From: Flavimaricola sp.
Lineage (GTDB): Bacteria; Pseudomonadota; Alphaproteobacteria; Rhodobacterales; Rhodobacteraceae
Direction of reading: 5' to 3'
Length of the DNA: 64,000 nucleotides
Assembly: GCA_020629175.1 (NCBI GenBank)
Contig: JAHDDU010000006.1
Span: 44,625 to 108,624, forward strand
The position numbers were made by a program, and so were the translations under genes. The notes under the pieces are model-generated. The model searched no databases. It saw nothing but the letters and a program-made list of their open reading frames with translations, and had not been told where the DNA came from. Each line of letters opens with the position of its first letter. The first letter of the stretch is position 1. Below, one piece after another: positions 8,890-18,914 of the stretch.

Positions 8890-10839
8890 ATGACCAAGAT
8901 GTTCCCCCCCTCCGACGCCATCGCCAAAAACGCCCACGCAGACCGCGCAACCTATGACGCGATGTATGAGGCGTCGATCAATGATCCCGAGGGGTTCTGG
9001 GCCGAGCATGGCAAGCGGATCGACTGGATAAAACCCTTTACCAAGGTGAAGAACACCAGCTTTGCCCCTGGAAACATTGACATTAAATGGTTTGAAGACG
9101 GCACTTTGAACGTCAGCGCCAATTGCATCGACAGACACCTCGCCACCCGCGGCGATCAGACGGCGATCATCTGGGAGCAGGACGATCCGGGCGACGGCGC
9201 ACAGCACATCACCTACAATGAGTTGCACCACGAGGTGTGTAAATTCGCCAACGTTCTCAAAGAGATGGGCGTCGGCAAAGGGGACCGGGTTGTCATCTAC
9301 ATGCCGATGATCCCTGAGGCTGCCTACGCGATGCTCGCCTCTGCCCGGATCGGCGCGATCCATTCCATCGTTTTTGCAGGCTTCTCACCCGACGCCCTCG
9401 GCGCACGCGTGGATGCCTGCGGCGCCAAAGTGGTGATCACCGCTGATGGCGCGCCCCGCGGCGGGCGTGTGACAAACCTCAAAGACAACGTGAATCAAGC
9501 CCTGCGCGGCGATTTTGATGAGGTCAAATGCCTCGTCGTCAAACGCACCGGCCAGCAAATCGCATGGCGCGAGGGGCTGGATTTCTGGCTGCACGAGTTG
9601 GCCGAAGCCGTCACCGCGGATTGCCCGCCCGAAGAGATGAACGCCGAAGACCCCCTCTTCATCCTCTACACCTCTGGCTCCACCGGTCAGCCCAAGGGCG
9701 TGGTACACACAACCGGCGGATACATCGTCTACGCCTCGATGACGCATCAATATACGTTTGATTATCACGACGGGGACGTTTTCTGGTGCACGGCCGACGT
9801 GGGCTGGGTCACGGGCCACAGCTACATCGTCTATGGTCCGCTGGCCAATGGAGCCACGACGCTGATGTTTGAGGGCGTGCCCACCTACCCCGACGCGGGC
9901 CGGTTCTGGGAGGTGTGCGCCAAGCATAAGGTCAACCAATTCTACACAGCACCCACAGCCATCCGCGCGCTGATGGGGCAAGGCAATGAATTTGTTGAGA
10001 AACATGACCTGTCGGACCTCAAGCTCCTCGGGACAGTAGGCGAGCCGATCAACCCCGAGGCTTGGAACTGGTACAACGATGTTGTGGGCCAAGGCCGCTG
10101 TCCCATTGTCGACACGTGGTGGCAAACAGAAACCGGGGGGCACCTCCTCACCCCGCTCCCCGGCGCGATCCCGACAAAGCCTGGCTCGGCGACACTTCCG
10201 TTCTTTGGCATCAAACCTGTGATCCTTGAGCCCACGACGGGTGAGGAGATCACCGAAACTGCCGCAGAAGGCGTGCTTTGCATTGCGGACAGCTGGCCCG
10301 CTCAAATGCGCACCGTCTGGGGCGATCATGAGAGGTTTGAGAAGACCTACTTTGCGGACTACAAGAACTACTACTTCACCGGCGACGGATGCCGTCGGGA
10401 CGAGGACGGCTATTACTGGATCACGGGCCGAGTCGATGACGTGATCAACGTCTCAGGCCACCGCATGGGCACGGCTGAGGTGGAAAGCGCGCTCGTGGCC
10501 CATTCCGCCGTCGCCGAGAGCGCCGTCGTGGGCTATCCGCATGATATCAAGGGTCAGGGCATCTACGCTTATGTGACGCTGATGAACGGCCAGGAGCCAA
10601 CAGAAGAGTTGCGCAAAGAGTTGGAAACTTGGGTCCGCAAAGAAATTGGGCCGATTGCCAAGCCCGACCTGATCCAATGGGCCCCAGGTCTGCCCAAAAC
10701 CCGTTCGGGCAAGATCATGCGCCGTATCCTACGCAAGATTGCAGAGGATGATTTTGGTGCCTTGGGCGATACCTCCACGCTGGCCGATCCCTCGGTTGTG
10801 GATGACCTGATCGAAAACAGGATGAACAAATCCTCATGA
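8890..10839 (+). CDS. acs: Acetyl-CoA synthetase (acetate--CoA ligase, AMP-forming)
   Basis: Acs activates acetate to acetyl-CoA through acetyl-AMP in the cytoplasm. The 649-residue length matches the family. The adenylate motif [11 protein letters not shown] is at about 260-270. GEPINPEAW and WWQTETGG form the acetate/AMP pocket, and [16 protein letters not shown] places the acetylatable Lys at about 608. I chose the ATG at 8890 because AAGGA sits just upstream and the [16 protein letters not shown] start matches the family. A longer reading frame from 8734 would run through the repeat array and gives an implausible Cys/His-rich leader. A strong terminator follows. The putative sensors to the left suggest control by acetate or acyl-CoA supply. 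Confidence 0.96.
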   Translation: MTKMFPPSDAIAKNAHADRATYDAMYEASINDPEGFWAEHGKRIDWIKPFTKVKNTSFAPGNIDIKWFEDGTLNVSANCIDRHLATRGDQTAIIWEQDDPGDGAQHITYNELHHEVCKFANVLKEMGVGKGDRVVIYMPMIPEAAYAMLASARIGAIHSIVFAGFSPDALGARVDACGAKVVITADGAPRGGRVTNLKDNVNQALRGDFDEVKCLVVKRTGQQIAWREGLDFWLHELAEAVTADCPPEEMNAEDPLFILYTSGSTGQPKGVVHTTGGYIVYASMTHQYTFDYHDGDVFWCTADVGWVTGHSYIVYGPLANGATTLMFEGVPTYPDAGRFWEVCAKHKVNQFYTAPTAIRALMGQGNEFVEKHDLSDLKLLGTVGEPINPEAWNWYNDVVGQGRCPIVDTWWQTETGGHLLTPLPGAIPTKPGSATLPFFGIKPVILEPTTGEEITETAAEGVLCIADSWPAQMRTVWGDHERFEKTYFADYKNYYFTGDGCRRDEDGYYWITGRVDDVINVSGHRMGTAEVESALVAHSAVAESAVVGYPHDIKGQGIYAYVTLMNGQEPTEELRKELETWVRKEIGPIAKPDLIQWAPGLPKTRSGKIMRRILRKIAEDDFGALGDTSTLADPSVVDDLIENRMNKSS

Positions 10840-10849
10840 CAAATGAAAG

Positions 10850-10875
10850 AGCGGCGCATTCCACGCCGCTTTTTT
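10850..10875 (+). terminator. Rho-independent terminator after acs
   Basis: AGCGGCG and CGCCGCT form a perfect seven-pair stem with loop CATTCCA, followed directly by a run of T. It starts 11 bases after the acs stop and should end the transporter-acs transcript. Confidence 0.9.
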
Positions 10876-10970
10876 CATTTTGAGACAATACTTTTCGGAC
10901 ATCTCAACCTTTCCTCAATCTTTTTGTGGAAGGTTGTTGGCGGGGGTGTTTGGACGAAAGGATCCTCACC

Positions 10971-11246
10971 ATGGAACCGGTCAGACCTACCGGCTTCACG
11001 CCATCTCACCCCGTTTCGGAACGTGCGACAGACGCGTCGCGCACCGCCACGCCAAAACCGGAAACGTTCGGCACGGTATCGACTGGTCCAAACCCGGCCT
11101 CACTGCCTGCGGAGGCGGAGCGAACGCTCAAACCTTATGGTGTGACGATGCTGCCAGATGGCCGCCCGGACACGCCCTTAACCTTTCCGCAGCCACCACA
11201 AAACATTGGCGATCTCATGCAGTCTGAGGGCGAAGAACAGAGCTAA
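10971..11246 (+). CDS. Small hypothetical protein, proline-rich
   Basis: This possible 91-residue protein starts with [17 protein letters not shown], preceded by AAAGGA nine bases upstream of the ATG at 10971. It is rich in Pro, Thr and Glu, with no hydrophobic segment and no motif I recognise. It lies between the acs terminator and accB, where many alphaproteobacteria carry aroQ instead. The ribosome site favours a real gene, but homologues would be needed to confirm it. It may be a disordered protein or a spurious frame. Confidence 0.45.
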   Translation: MEPVRPTGFTPSHPVSERATDASRTATPKPETFGTVSTGPNPASLPAEAERTLKPYGVTMLPDGRPDTPLTFPQPPQNIGDLMQSEGEEQS

Positions 11247-11377
11247 AATCCCTGTCTTCCCCCTCATCGCCGCTTGGCGTATACACTTTGCAATCTGACA
11301 TCAGGACTTGTGACCCAACGTCACATGGCCCATGTACAGGCAAGCGTAAACGCGTCAGGCAACAGGCTGAGGGACAC

Positions 11378-11869
11378 ATGAGCAAGACCACTTCGCACGA
11401 CAGCGACGTCACCTTTATCAAAGCATTGGCAGAGCTTCTGCGCGAAAATGACCTGACCGAACTGCAGGTGAAACGCGACTATGGCGACAATGACAGCCTT
11501 AACGTCCGCGTCAGCCGTCAAACCCAAATGGCCCAGCAGGTCACCGTTGCAGCGCCAACTGCCGCTGCCCCGGCCCCGGTCGCGGCGGCCCCTGCCGCCC
11601 CCGCCGCAGAGGCAAGCGCCGATCCCGCCGATTTGCCGGGCGCCGTGACATCGCCCATGGTGGGCACCGTGTATATGCAAGGGGAACCGGGCGCTCCGGC
11701 CTTCGTATCGGTCGGTCAACAGGTGAAAGAGGGCGACACGCTTCTGATCATCGAAGCAATGAAAACGATGAACCAGATTCCCGCGCCGCGCGGCGGAACA
11801 GTCAAGCGTATTCTGGTCGAAGACGGCGGCCCCGTCGAATACGGCGCGCCCTTGATGATCATCGAATAA
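11378..11869 (+). CDS. accB: Biotin carboxyl carrier protein of acetyl-CoA carboxylase
   Basis: AccB carries the biotin that shuttles carboxyl groups from biotin carboxylase to the carboxyltransferase, the first step of fatty-acid synthesis. The 163-residue protein has a small N-terminal domain (1-50), an Ala/Pro-rich swinging linker (56-85) and a C-terminal biotinyl domain. The EAMK biotinylation Lys is at 129, and [19 protein letters not shown] forms the characteristic thumb. The ATG at 11378 is preceded by GAGGGA. accC follows after 10 bp. Confidence 0.95.
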   Translation: MSKTTSHDSDVTFIKALAELLRENDLTELQVKRDYGDNDSLNVRVSRQTQMAQQVTVAAPTAAAPAPVAAAPAAPAAEASADPADLPGAVTSPMVGTVYMQGEPGAPAFVSVGQQVKEGDTLLIIEAMKTMNQIPAPRGGTVKRILVEDGGPVEYGAPLMIIE

Positions 11870-11879
11870 GGCATTGGCA

Positions 11880-13229
11880 ATGTTCGATAAAATCCTCATC
11901 GCGAACCGGGGTGAAATCGCCCTCCGGGTTGTGCGCGCCGCCCGCGAAATGGGCATTCAATCCGTCGCCGTGCACTCCACCGCCGACAGCGACGCCATGC
12001 ATGTGCGCATGGCGGACGAGGCGATCTGCATCGGCCCCCCCTCTTCGGCCAGCAGCTACCTCAGCCTCGCCGCGATCATTTCTGCCTGCGAGGTCACCGG
12101 CGCACAGGCGGTGCATCCGGGCTATGGGTTCCTGTCCGAGAACGCGGGCTTTGTCCAAGCGCTTGAGGATCACGGCATCGCATTCATCGGCCCCACGGCT
12201 GAACATATCCGCATTATGGGTGACAAGATCACCGCCAAAGACACAATGAAAGCACTCGGCGTGCCATGTGTGCCCGGATCGGACGGCGGCGTGCCGACTT
12301 TGGAAGACGCCCGTAAAATCGGCGCAGAGATCGGCTATCCGGTCATCATCAAAGCCACCGCCGGTGGTGGTGGGCGCGGGATGAAGGTCGCCCAGACCGC
12401 CGATGATATGGAAGCCGCGTTCCAAAACGCCCGGTCCGAGGCCAAGGCCGCCTTCGGCAACGACGAAGTCTACATCGAGAAATACCTCACCACGCCGCGC
12501 CACATCGAAATTCAGGTGTTCGGTGACGGCAAGGGCAAGGCTGTGCATCTGGCCGAGCGCGATTGCTCGCTTCAGCGCCGCCACCAGAAGGTGCTCGAAG
12601 AGGCGCCCGGCCCCTGCATCACGCCCGAGTTGCGCGCCAGGATCGGCAAAGTGTGCGCCGATGCCTGCGCCAAGATCAACTACATCGGCGCTGGCACTAT
12701 CGAGTTTCTGTTTGAAAACGATGAGTTCTACTTCATCGAGATGAACACCCGCCTTCAGGTGGAACATCCTGTTACAGAAGGGATTTTCGGCGTCGACCTT
12801 GTCCGCGAACAGATCAACGTTGCCGCCGGTCTGCCGATGTCGTTCAGCCAAGATGATCTGGAGATCAACGGCCACGCCATCGAAGTGCGGATTAACGCAG
12901 AAAAGCTTCCGAACTTTGCGCCCTGCCCCGGCACCATCACGCAGTACCACGCCCCCGGCGGCCTTGGCGTGCGGATGGACAGCGCCCTCTATGATGGCTA
13001 CCGCATTCCGCCCTACTACGACAGCCTGATCGCCAAACTCATCGTCCATGGACGCGATCGGCCGGAAGCGCTCGCGCGTCTGGCCCGCGCTTTGGGCGAG
13101 CTGATCGTGGACGGCGTGGACACCACGGTGCCGCTCTTTCACGCGTTGCTGCAAGAGCGCGATGTGTTGACCGGGGATTACAACATCCACTGGCTGGAGC
13201 ATTGGCTCGAGCAAAACCTCAACAGCTAA
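11880..13229 (+). CDS. accC: Biotin carboxylase subunit of acetyl-CoA carboxylase
   Basis: AccC carboxylates biotin on AccB using ATP and bicarbonate. The 449-residue protein begins [16 protein letters not shown], has the ATP-grasp glycine loop GGGGRGMK at about 162-169 and ends the active-site region with [14 protein letters not shown] near 290. The ATG at 11880 is favoured over the in-frame TTG at 11874 because the protein then starts as the family does. It lacks the BCCP tail seen in pccA at the other end of the window, which separates the two enzymes. Confidence 0.95.
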   Translation: MFDKILIANRGEIALRVVRAAREMGIQSVAVHSTADSDAMHVRMADEAICIGPPSSASSYLSLAAIISACEVTGAQAVHPGYGFLSENAGFVQALEDHGIAFIGPTAEHIRIMGDKITAKDTMKALGVPCVPGSDGGVPTLEDARKIGAEIGYPVIIKATAGGGGRGMKVAQTADDMEAAFQNARSEAKAAFGNDEVYIEKYLTTPRHIEIQVFGDGKGKAVHLAERDCSLQRRHQKVLEEAPGPCITPELRARIGKVCADACAKINYIGAGTIEFLFENDEFYFIEMNTRLQVEHPVTEGIFGVDLVREQINVAAGLPMSFSQDDLEINGHAIEVRINAEKLPNFAPCPGTITQYHAPGGLGVRMDSALYDGYRIPPYYDSLIAKLIVHGRDRPEALARLARALGELIVDGVDTTVPLFHALLQERDVLTGDYNIHWLEHWLEQNLNS

Positions 13230-13244
13230 ACAGGACCGGGCGCG

Positions 13245-13889
13245 ATGCACGACGAGCGCCTCACGCCCGACCTGCTGCTCCACGCCTATTCCATCGGCGT
13301 GTTTCCGATGAGCGAAAGCCGCGACGACCCTGAGGTCTTCTGGGTCGACCCGCAAAGGCGCGGCATCCTGCCACTGGATGGCTTTCACATCTCACGCAGC
13401 TTGCGCCGCCATATGCTGCGCGCTCCACACCGGATCAGCTATGACACCGCATTTAAGGCCGTGGTCGAGGGGTGTGCCAACCGCGAGGAAACCTGGATCA
13501 ACGCACCGATCAAAACACTCTACAGCCAGCTGTTTGAGATGGGACACGCCCATTCGATTGAGGTTTGGCATCAGGACGATCTGGTTGGCGGTGTTTACGG
13601 CGTCACCATGGGGGCCGCGTTTTTCGGCGAGAGCATGTTTTCAACAGCAACCAATGCCTCAAAACTGGCGTTGGCATACCTGACGGATCATTTGAAGGCC
13701 GGTGGATTTACGTTGTTTGACACGCAGTTCATAACCCCACATCTGGCCAGCCTCGGCGCCATTGAGATCCCGCGCGCGACCTACCACAAGCGGCTACGAC
13801 AGGCGCTCGCAGGTCATGGAACCTTTGCCTCAGACGGCCCGGTGGCGTCGGCTTATGACGTTATACAGCGCAACGCCCAGACATCGTAA
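13245..13889 (+). CDS. aat: Leucyl/phenylalanyl-tRNA--protein transferase
   Basis: Aat adds Leu or Phe to N-terminal Arg/Lys of proteins, creating N-degrons for ClpAP. The 214-residue protein contains LTPDLLLHAYSIGVFPMSE, FWVDPQRRGILPLD and the core VGGVYGVTMGAAFFGESMFS, all typical of the family. It follows accC by 15 bp and is probably co-transcribed. Its last 37 bp overlap the 3' end of the convergent DUF2155 gene. That clpX and clpP lie just beyond is suggestive but may be coincidence. Confidence 0.95.
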   Translation: MHDERLTPDLLLHAYSIGVFPMSESRDDPEVFWVDPQRRGILPLDGFHISRSLRRHMLRAPHRISYDTAFKAVVEGCANREETWINAPIKTLYSQLFEMGHAHSIEVWHQDDLVGGVYGVTMGAAFFGESMFSTATNASKLALAYLTDHLKAGGFTLFDTQFITPHLASLGAIEIPRATYHKRLRQALAGHGTFASDGPVASAYDVIQRNAQTS

Positions 13890-14206
13890 CGCGGGTGTTC
13901 GAGCGCGCTGATCGCGGGAGCGGACGCGATCATCCAGCCCTCAAACACAGGCGGCTGCTGATCCCGGTAAGTGATGGTGAGTAACTCGTAAGCGTCGCCA
14001 GACGGGTTGGAAGAGGGATACCGGCACTCGCCCAGCTCTATCGTCAGCAGCCCGAACTGTCGGCTCTCGCCATTGCGCAGCTCAACATCTTCGACAACGC
14101 CAGTGATTTTGTCGAGGACGCGAACAACGCCCCCCGGCGCGGTCGAGGCCTCCTGCGCAAACGCAGGCGCTGTAAGCATGGTGATCAAGAATGCCAAGCG
14201 CTTCAT
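13853..14206 (-). CDS. DUF2155 domain protein, exported
   Basis: This is a 117-residue protein with a cleavable signal peptide (MKRLAFLITMLTAPAFA, cut near residue 17). The mature domain has VVRVLDKITG and VFEGWMIASAPAISALEHPRYDVWALRC, which I recognise as DUF2155. Cys 61 and Cys 114 could form a periplasmic disulfide. Its ATG overlaps the stop of the mlaD-like gene by four bases, and its 3' end overlaps aat in convergent orientation. The function is unknown. The constant neighbourhood of MlaD and the NDUFA12-like protein suggests a cell-envelope role. Confidence 0.85.
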   Translation of the reverse strand: MKRLAFLITMLTAPAFAQEASTAPGGVVRVLDKITGVVEDVELRNGESRQFGLLTIELGECRYPSSNPSGDAYELLTITYRDQQPPVFEGWMIASAPAISALEHPRYDVWALRCITS

Positions 14207-14652
14207 TCGCCCTCTCCCCCTCCGACATAGGTCAATAACAGCTGAAGCAGGCTTACCGACCCTTGTGTATCAACGATTTCCGCGCCTGTTGCCAAATTGG
14301 TCAAGGATCCACCGGGCACGATCTCCACATAGTTCCCACCCAACAACCCTTCAGACGCAATCACTGCGCTGCTGTCATCCGGGATCGGAATGGTGGCAGA
14401 TAGGCTGAGGGACGTGTCGGCGCGATAGGTTTCGGCGTTAAGAGAAATGTCAGACACCCGCCCGATGGAAACACCGGCCATTCGCACGTCTGAACCAAGC
14501 TCAATGCCCTCGACAGACCGAAAACTGGCCGTGAGATTGAGCGCATCTGAGCGCCCGATCAAGCCAGTGGCAGACGCAGTGTAGGCCGCGAAGAACAAAG
14601 CCGCCGCTAGAACGCCCGCACCCACGATAACCTCTGTGGTATCCTCACGCAT
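14203..14652 (-). CDS. mlaD: MlaD-type MCE-domain lipid-trafficking protein
   Basis: This is a 149-residue periplasmic protein anchored by one N-terminal helix (about residues 8-28) followed by a single MCE domain. The domain shows the FRSVEGIELGSDVRMAGVSIGRVSDI segment and SEGLLGGNYVEIVPGGS. I start it at the ATG at 14652 (MREDTTEVIVGAG), which matches MlaD; longer frames run into the preceding gene. MlaD hexamers hand phospholipids between the ABC complex MlaFEB and the periplasmic carrier MlaC. None of those partners is encoded here, so it is an orphan copy that must work with components encoded elsewhere. Confidence 0.9.
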   Translation of the reverse strand: MREDTTEVIVGAGVLAAALFFAAYTASATGLIGRSDALNLTASFRSVEGIELGSDVRMAGVSIGRVSDISLNAETYRADTSLSLSATIPIPDDSSAVIASEGLLGGNYVEIVPGGSLTNLATGAEIVDTQGSVSLLQLLLTYVGGGEGE

Positions 14653-14657
14653 GACGC

Positions 14658-15041
14658 TTACTCCGGCGTCCAAGCCTCGTAGTCTTGCCGTGGTGCCGGA
14701 TCCGCTCTCCGCAAAGAGCCTGCGGGCGCATAGGCCATCTGTGTACCCGTGAGGTTTTCCTGATGCGGCTGCTCCCAAGCTTTATGCACCAGTGGGCGTT
14801 CTGTCGGCGGCTCGTCCCAGGTGCGGTGCAGCCAGCCATGCCATTCCGGGCTGACGCGGCTTGCCTCAGCCTCGCCGTTGTAGATGACCCAGCGACGCTT
14901 GTCGTCGGCAGTGCGGTAAAAGACGTTGCCTTGCGCATCTTCGCCGACCCGCTCACCCTTGCGCCAGGTCCAAAGCTGCGTGCCCAGGGTTTGCCCATCC
15001 CACCAGGTGAAAATCCGTTTGATAAAGCTGGTAACGCCCAT
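14658..15041 (-). CDS. NDUFA12-like NADH:ubiquinone oxidoreductase accessory subunit
   Basis: This is a 127-residue protein with the hallmark [20 protein letters not shown] near the N-terminus, then [23 protein letters not shown]. The family (NDUFA12/B17.2) is an accessory subunit of alphaproteobacterial and mitochondrial complex I. The ATG at 15041 is preferred because GGGGA sits seven bases upstream; an ATG two codons earlier is possible. The mlaD gene starts 5 bp after its stop, so the two are probably co-transcribed. Confidence 0.92.
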   Translation of the reverse strand: MGVTSFIKRIFTWWDGQTLGTQLWTWRKGERVGEDAQGNVFYRTADDKRRWVIYNGEAEASRVSPEWHGWLHRTWDEPPTERPLVHKAWEQPHQENLTGTQMAYAPAGSLRRADPAPRQDYEAWTPE

Positions 15042-15140
15042 GATCATTCCCCGAATAGCTGACCCGTACATGCCGCAATCCGGCCCAAAGGTCCAGCATG
15101 ATACGCGGGCCAAACGCGCCAAGGATTTTCGCGAATTTTC

Positions 15141-15530
15141 TTAGCGCGGCAGCCGCGCGGTCACTTCAATTTCGATCTTCATCGCGTCTTCTTGCAGGTC
15201 CGCGACGAACATGGTGGCCGCAGGCCGGGCGACGGCAAAAGCCTTGGACGTAATCGGCCAGCAGGCCGGCCAATCCGCTTTCTCCGGCAGGATGTACGTG
15301 ACACGCACAACATGGTCCAACCCACTCCCCGCCTCTTCCAACGCACGCGCGATGGTGGCGAGCGTGTTTTCACACTGCTCTTCGACAGAGGCAGGCAACG
15401 TCATTGTGGCATAATCATACCCGGTTGTGCCTGCCACGTAGACCCAGCCATCCGCAACAACAGCGCGCGAATAGCCGATCTTTTCCTCAAAAGGAGATCC
15501 GGTTGAGATGTGCCGGACCGCGTCCATCAA
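15141..15530 (-). CDS. RidA family protein (reactive imine/enamine deaminase fold)
   Basis: This is a 129-residue RidA/YjgF/UK114 fold protein: [19 protein letters not shown] near the start and [15 protein letters not shown] holding the conserved Arg, then [11 protein letters not shown] at the end. RidA proteins hydrolyse enamine/imine intermediates made by PLP enzymes. This sequence is of the Rid subgroup with a longer N-terminus, so deaminase activity is not certain. Its start overlaps the clpX stop by four bases (ATGA), implying co-translation with clpX. Confidence 0.9.
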   Translation of the reverse strand: MMDAVRHISTGSPFEEKIGYSRAVVADGWVYVAGTTGYDYATMTLPASVEEQCENTLATIARALEEAGSGLDHVVRVTYILPEKADWPACWPITSKAFAVARPAATMFVADLQEDAMKIEIEVTARLPR

Positions 15531-16792
15531 CTGGCGCTTGCGGTTTCTTTTGACGGCTCCGCATAGATCATCAGAGGTGCCGCATCAGAGGTCACCGCCT
15601 CTTCGTTCACGACAACCTCGGTCACGCTGTCCATGCCCGGCAGGTCGAACATCGTATCGAGAAGGATGTCCTCCATGATCGAGCGTAGGCCGCGCGCGCC
15701 GGTTTTCCGCTCAATCGCACGTTTGGCAATAGCGGCAAGGGCGTCATCGGTGAAGGTCAGCTTGGTCTCTTCGATCTCGAACAGGCGCTGGTACTGCTTT
15801 ACCAAAGCGTTCTTCGGCTCTGTCAGGATCGTGACGAGCGCGTCTTCGTCTAGATCGGTCAGTGTTGCCAGAACCGGCAAACGGCCGACAAATTCCGGGA
15901 TCAGGCCGAATTTGAGCAAATCTTCCGGCTCAAGCTCTGTGAACAGATCACCGATGCTGCGGCTTTCCTTATCCTTTACGTCCGCGCCAAAGCCGATAGA
16001 CGACCCTTGGCCGCGCTGCGCAATGATTTTGTCCAGACCAGCAAAGGCGCCACCGCAAACGAACAGAATGTTTGTCGTATCAACCTGCAGGAATTCCTGC
16101 TGCGGATGCTTGCGCCCCCCTTGCGGAGGTACGGAGGCAACAGTGCCTTCCATAATTTTCAGCAAGGCCTGCTGCACCCCCTCACCCGAGACGTCTCGGG
16201 TAATAGAGGGATTGTCAGACTTGCGTGTGATCTTATCGACCTCATCAATGTAGACGATGCCACGCTGAGCACGTTCAACGTTGTATTCCGAGGCCTGCAG
16301 CAGCTTGAGAATGATATTCTCGACATCCTCGCCCACATAGCCCGCTTCGGTCAGTGTCGTGGCATCCGCCATCGTGAACGGGACGTCCAGAATGCGGGCC
16401 AGTGTCTGCGCAAGCAAAGTTTTGCCACAGCCCGTCGGGCCGATCAAAAGGATGTTTGATTTCGCCAGCTCTATGTCACCGGATTTTGCCGCATGGTTCA
16501 GGCGCTTGTAATGGTTATGCACGGCCACGGCGAGCACGCGCTTCGCGTGCATTTGGCCGATGACGTAGTCGTTCAAGACTTCGGCAATCTCTGTGGGTGT
16601 TGGCACACCTTCCGAGGATTTCAGCGAGGACGACTTCGTCTCTTCGCGGATAATGTCCATACACAGCTCAACGCATTCATCGCAGATGAACACTGTGGGG
16701 CCTGCAATCAGCTTGCGCACCTCATGCTGGCTCTTGCCACAAAAGCTACAGTACAGCGTGTTCTTGCCATCACCGCTGGAAGTATTCGCCAT
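15527..16792 (-). CDS. clpX: ATP-dependent Clp protease ATP-binding subunit ClpX
   Basis: ClpX unfolds tagged substrates and feeds them to ClpP. The 421-residue protein has the N-terminal zinc-binding domain (Cys 15, 18, 37, 40), Walker A GPTGCGKT at about 118-125, the Walker B region [10 protein letters not shown] and the pore/IGF-loop region ([10 protein letters not shown]). The start MANTSSGDG at 16792 fits the family; a frame extending to 16819 has no better ribosome site. clpP lies 114 bp upstream on the same strand, the usual arrangement. Confidence 0.97.
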   Translation of the reverse strand: MANTSSGDGKNTLYCSFCGKSQHEVRKLIAGPTVFICDECVELCMDIIREETKSSSLKSSEGVPTPTEIAEVLNDYVIGQMHAKRVLAVAVHNHYKRLNHAAKSGDIELAKSNILLIGPTGCGKTLLAQTLARILDVPFTMADATTLTEAGYVGEDVENIILKLLQASEYNVERAQRGIVYIDEVDKITRKSDNPSITRDVSGEGVQQALLKIMEGTVASVPPQGGRKHPQQEFLQVDTTNILFVCGGAFAGLDKIIAQRGQGSSIGFGADVKDKESRSIGDLFTELEPEDLLKFGLIPEFVGRLPVLATLTDLDEDALVTILTEPKNALVKQYQRLFEIEETKLTFTDDALAAIAKRAIERKTGARGLRSIMEDILLDTMFDLPGMDSVTEVVVNEEAVTSDAAPLMIYAEPSKETASAS

Positions 16793-16906
16793 TTCAATCC
16801 TCCGGATCCCGCGATCCATGTCTGTATGTTGGACTGCCCTTGGTCCTTGACACTAGGGCAGCCCCGCGATGGCTACAACGCCAAAACCGATCAAAAACGG
16901 TAACTG

Positions 16907-17536
16907 TTACTTGTCGTCACCGTCGCCTGTTTCGCGGCTGGTAACAATCTCATCGATATGACCCCATTCTTTGGCTTCTTCAGGGCTCATAAAGTTGTCA
17001 CGCTCCAACGCCGACTCGACCTTCTTGAGCGTATTGCCAGTGTGTTTGACGTAGATTTTGTTGATCTGGTCCTTGATCTTCTGGGTCTCGGCCGCGTGGA
17101 TCATGATATCCGTTGCCTGGCCCTGATAGCCGCCAGAGGGCTGGTGGACCATGATCCGGGCGTTTGGCAGCGCAAACCGCATGCCAGCCTCACCCGCGAC
17201 AGACAGGACAGACCCCATCGACGCCGCCTGCCCCACAACAAGTGTGGAAACCTTGGGTCGGATATATTGCATCGTGTCGTAGATTGACAAACCAGAGGTC
17301 ACAACGCCGCCTGGGCTGTTGATATACATGGAAATTTCTTTTTTCGGGTTCTCGGCCTCAAGGTGCAAAAGCTGTGCGACGATCAGCTGGCTCATGCCGT
17401 CGTGCACCGGACCATTGACGAAAATGATCCGCTCTTTGAGGAGGCGCGAGAAGATGTCGTAGGCCCGTTCGCCGCGGCTGGTCTGTTCGACCACCATCGG
17501 GACGAGGTTCATGTAGGTCTCTACTGGATCGTGCAT
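16907..17536 (-). CDS. clpP: ATP-dependent Clp protease proteolytic subunit ClpP
   Basis: ClpP is the serine protease barrel used by ClpX and ClpA. In the 209-residue sequence the catalytic triad is visible as Ser 106 (GQAASMGS), His 131 (MVHQPSGG) and Asp 180 (ERDNFM). The N-terminus [33 protein letters not shown] follows the family closely. The upstream 178 bp before the divergent photolyase gene must hold its promoter; I saw no convincing heat-shock consensus. Confidence 0.97.
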   Translation of the reverse strand: MHDPVETYMNLVPMVVEQTSRGERAYDIFSRLLKERIIFVNGPVHDGMSQLIVAQLLHLEAENPKKEISMYINSPGGVVTSGLSIYDTMQYIRPKVSTLVVGQAASMGSVLSVAGEAGMRFALPNARIMVHQPSGGYQGQATDIMIHAAETQKIKDQINKIYVKHTGNTLKKVESALERDNFMSPEEAKEWGHIDEIVTSRETGDGDDK

Positions 17537-17714
17537 CTGCTCTGCCTCTTTTCGGAACGTTTGGGTGTCTCAATGACATCGTAGCACGAGTCTTAGTGGC
17601 CCATTGTGGCGGCTTCAAGGGCAGGTCAAGACACGCTCTGGCCCAAAGCGGCCATTACGCTGTCTTAACCACAACATTCCTTGAAACCGGTTACGGTCAG
17701 GTTAATTCCGGCAG

Positions 17715-18896
17715 ATGAATTTGGAACAAGCCAGTCACACCCCCGCCCGCGCCCGCCTTGATGCCTTTGTGAGCGGCCCCGTCACCGATTATGCCCGCCT
17801 GCGCAACTTTGACGTCGAAGGGCATCCACACGTATCCAACCTTTCTATGGCGATCCGTCACCGCGTGCTGACCGAGGTCGACGTGCTGCAGGCGGTTCTG
17901 GCCAAACATTCCTACAAAACCGTCGAAAAATTCGTTCAGGAGGTGTTTTGGCGCACTTACTGGAAAGGCTGGCTGGAGCGTCGTCCGGCAGTTTGGACGA
18001 CCTACAAAACCGGCCTCGGCCAAGCTCAAAATCGCCTGTCGACCGAAGCGGGCCTGCGCCAAGAATGGGAAGCCGCGTGCAACGGTGACACCGGGATCGA
18101 ATGTTTTGATTACTGGGCGCGCGAGCTGGCAGAGACTGGCTATCTGCACAATCACGCACGGATGTGGTTCGCCTCTATCTGGATCTTTACCCTGCGCCTA
18201 CCTTGGGAGCTCGGTGCAGATTTCTTCCTTAGGCACCTGATCGACGGCGACGCGGCCTCCAACACTCTCTCATGGCGCTGGGTCGGTGGGCTGCAGACCG
18301 AGGGCAAAACCTACCTCGCCACGGCCGACAACATTGCGCGCTTTACCGAAAACCGCTTTCGCCCCACAGACCTCGCAGCCTTTGCCCCTCCCCTGACTGA
18401 CGGGCCCAAACCCGCGCTGGGGGATGTGCCGGTCAGCGACGCGATTGACGCCGCAAAGCCCACCGCGCATTTGATCACAGAGGATGATCTCTCTCCGGCG
18501 TGGCTTGCCAACCTCGCCCCCTCCCCGGTCGCGACAGCAACGCTGTCAGCAGTCAAGTACCGCAGCCCTCTCGAGCCCGCAGCACAGGTCACAGAATGGA
18601 CTGACCACGCCCTGCGCCAAGCGGCTCCGGATGGCGCTACGCATCTCAAAACTGTGGCTGATACCGTCGCCTGGGCGCGGGAACAGCTGGTCTCTCAAGT
18701 TGTTGCGAGCTACTGCCCAACGGGTCCGGGCGGTGATCTGATGGCGATGCTCCGCCCTGAGCTCGCGGCGCATGGCATCGCGCTGGTGCAATGTGTTCGG
18801 CCCTATGACAGCGCGTGCTGGCAGCATGCCACGCATGGTTTCTTTCGCTTCAAGGAAAAAATACCCAAGCTTTTGGAAAAAATGGATAAATTTTAG
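17715..18896 (+). CDS. Photolyase/cryptochrome-family FAD-binding protein lacking the N-terminal antenna domain
   Basis: This is a 393-residue protein. Its first about 230 residues match the helical FAD domain of photolyases: SNLSMAIRHRVLTEVDVL, VFWRTYWKGWLE, and HLIDGDAASNTLSWRWVGGLQTEG, which lines the flavin site. The usual N-terminal alpha/beta (antenna) domain is absent, because the protein begins almost directly with the FAD domain. The last about 110 residues (for example VVASYCPTGPGGDLMAMLRPEL and FFRFKEKIPKLL) look like alpha/beta sequence and may be a displaced or degenerate antenna domain. Whether it repairs DNA or senses light is unknown. It is divergent from clpP and convergent with the stress-response kinase-like gene 18 bp away. 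Confidence 0.8.
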   Translation: MNLEQASHTPARARLDAFVSGPVTDYARLRNFDVEGHPHVSNLSMAIRHRVLTEVDVLQAVLAKHSYKTVEKFVQEVFWRTYWKGWLERRPAVWTTYKTGLGQAQNRLSTEAGLRQEWEAACNGDTGIECFDYWARELAETGYLHNHARMWFASIWIFTLRLPWELGADFFLRHLIDGDAASNTLSWRWVGGLQTEGKTYLATADNIARFTENRFRPTDLAAFAPPLTDGPKPALGDVPVSDAIDAAKPTAHLITEDDLSPAWLANLAPSPVATATLSAVKYRSPLEPAAQVTEWTDHALRQAAPDGATHLKTVADTVAWAREQLVSQVVASYCPTGPGGDLMAMLRPELAAHGIALVQCVRPYDSACWQHATHGFFRFKEKIPKLLEKMDKF

Positions 18897-18914
18897 TGCC
18901 GCGCCGTGAGAGAA

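Noticed and set aside
11859..13388. A 509-codon minus-strand frame across accC
   Set aside because: It lies opposite a well-matched biotin carboxylase and has the composition of reversed codons. No family is recognisable.
17590..17619. Possible heat-shock (RpoH) promoter of clpP: CTTGAA then TAAGAC on the minus strand, 18 bp apart
   Set aside because: The -10 part matches the alphaproteobacterial RpoH consensus too poorly to report as a site.
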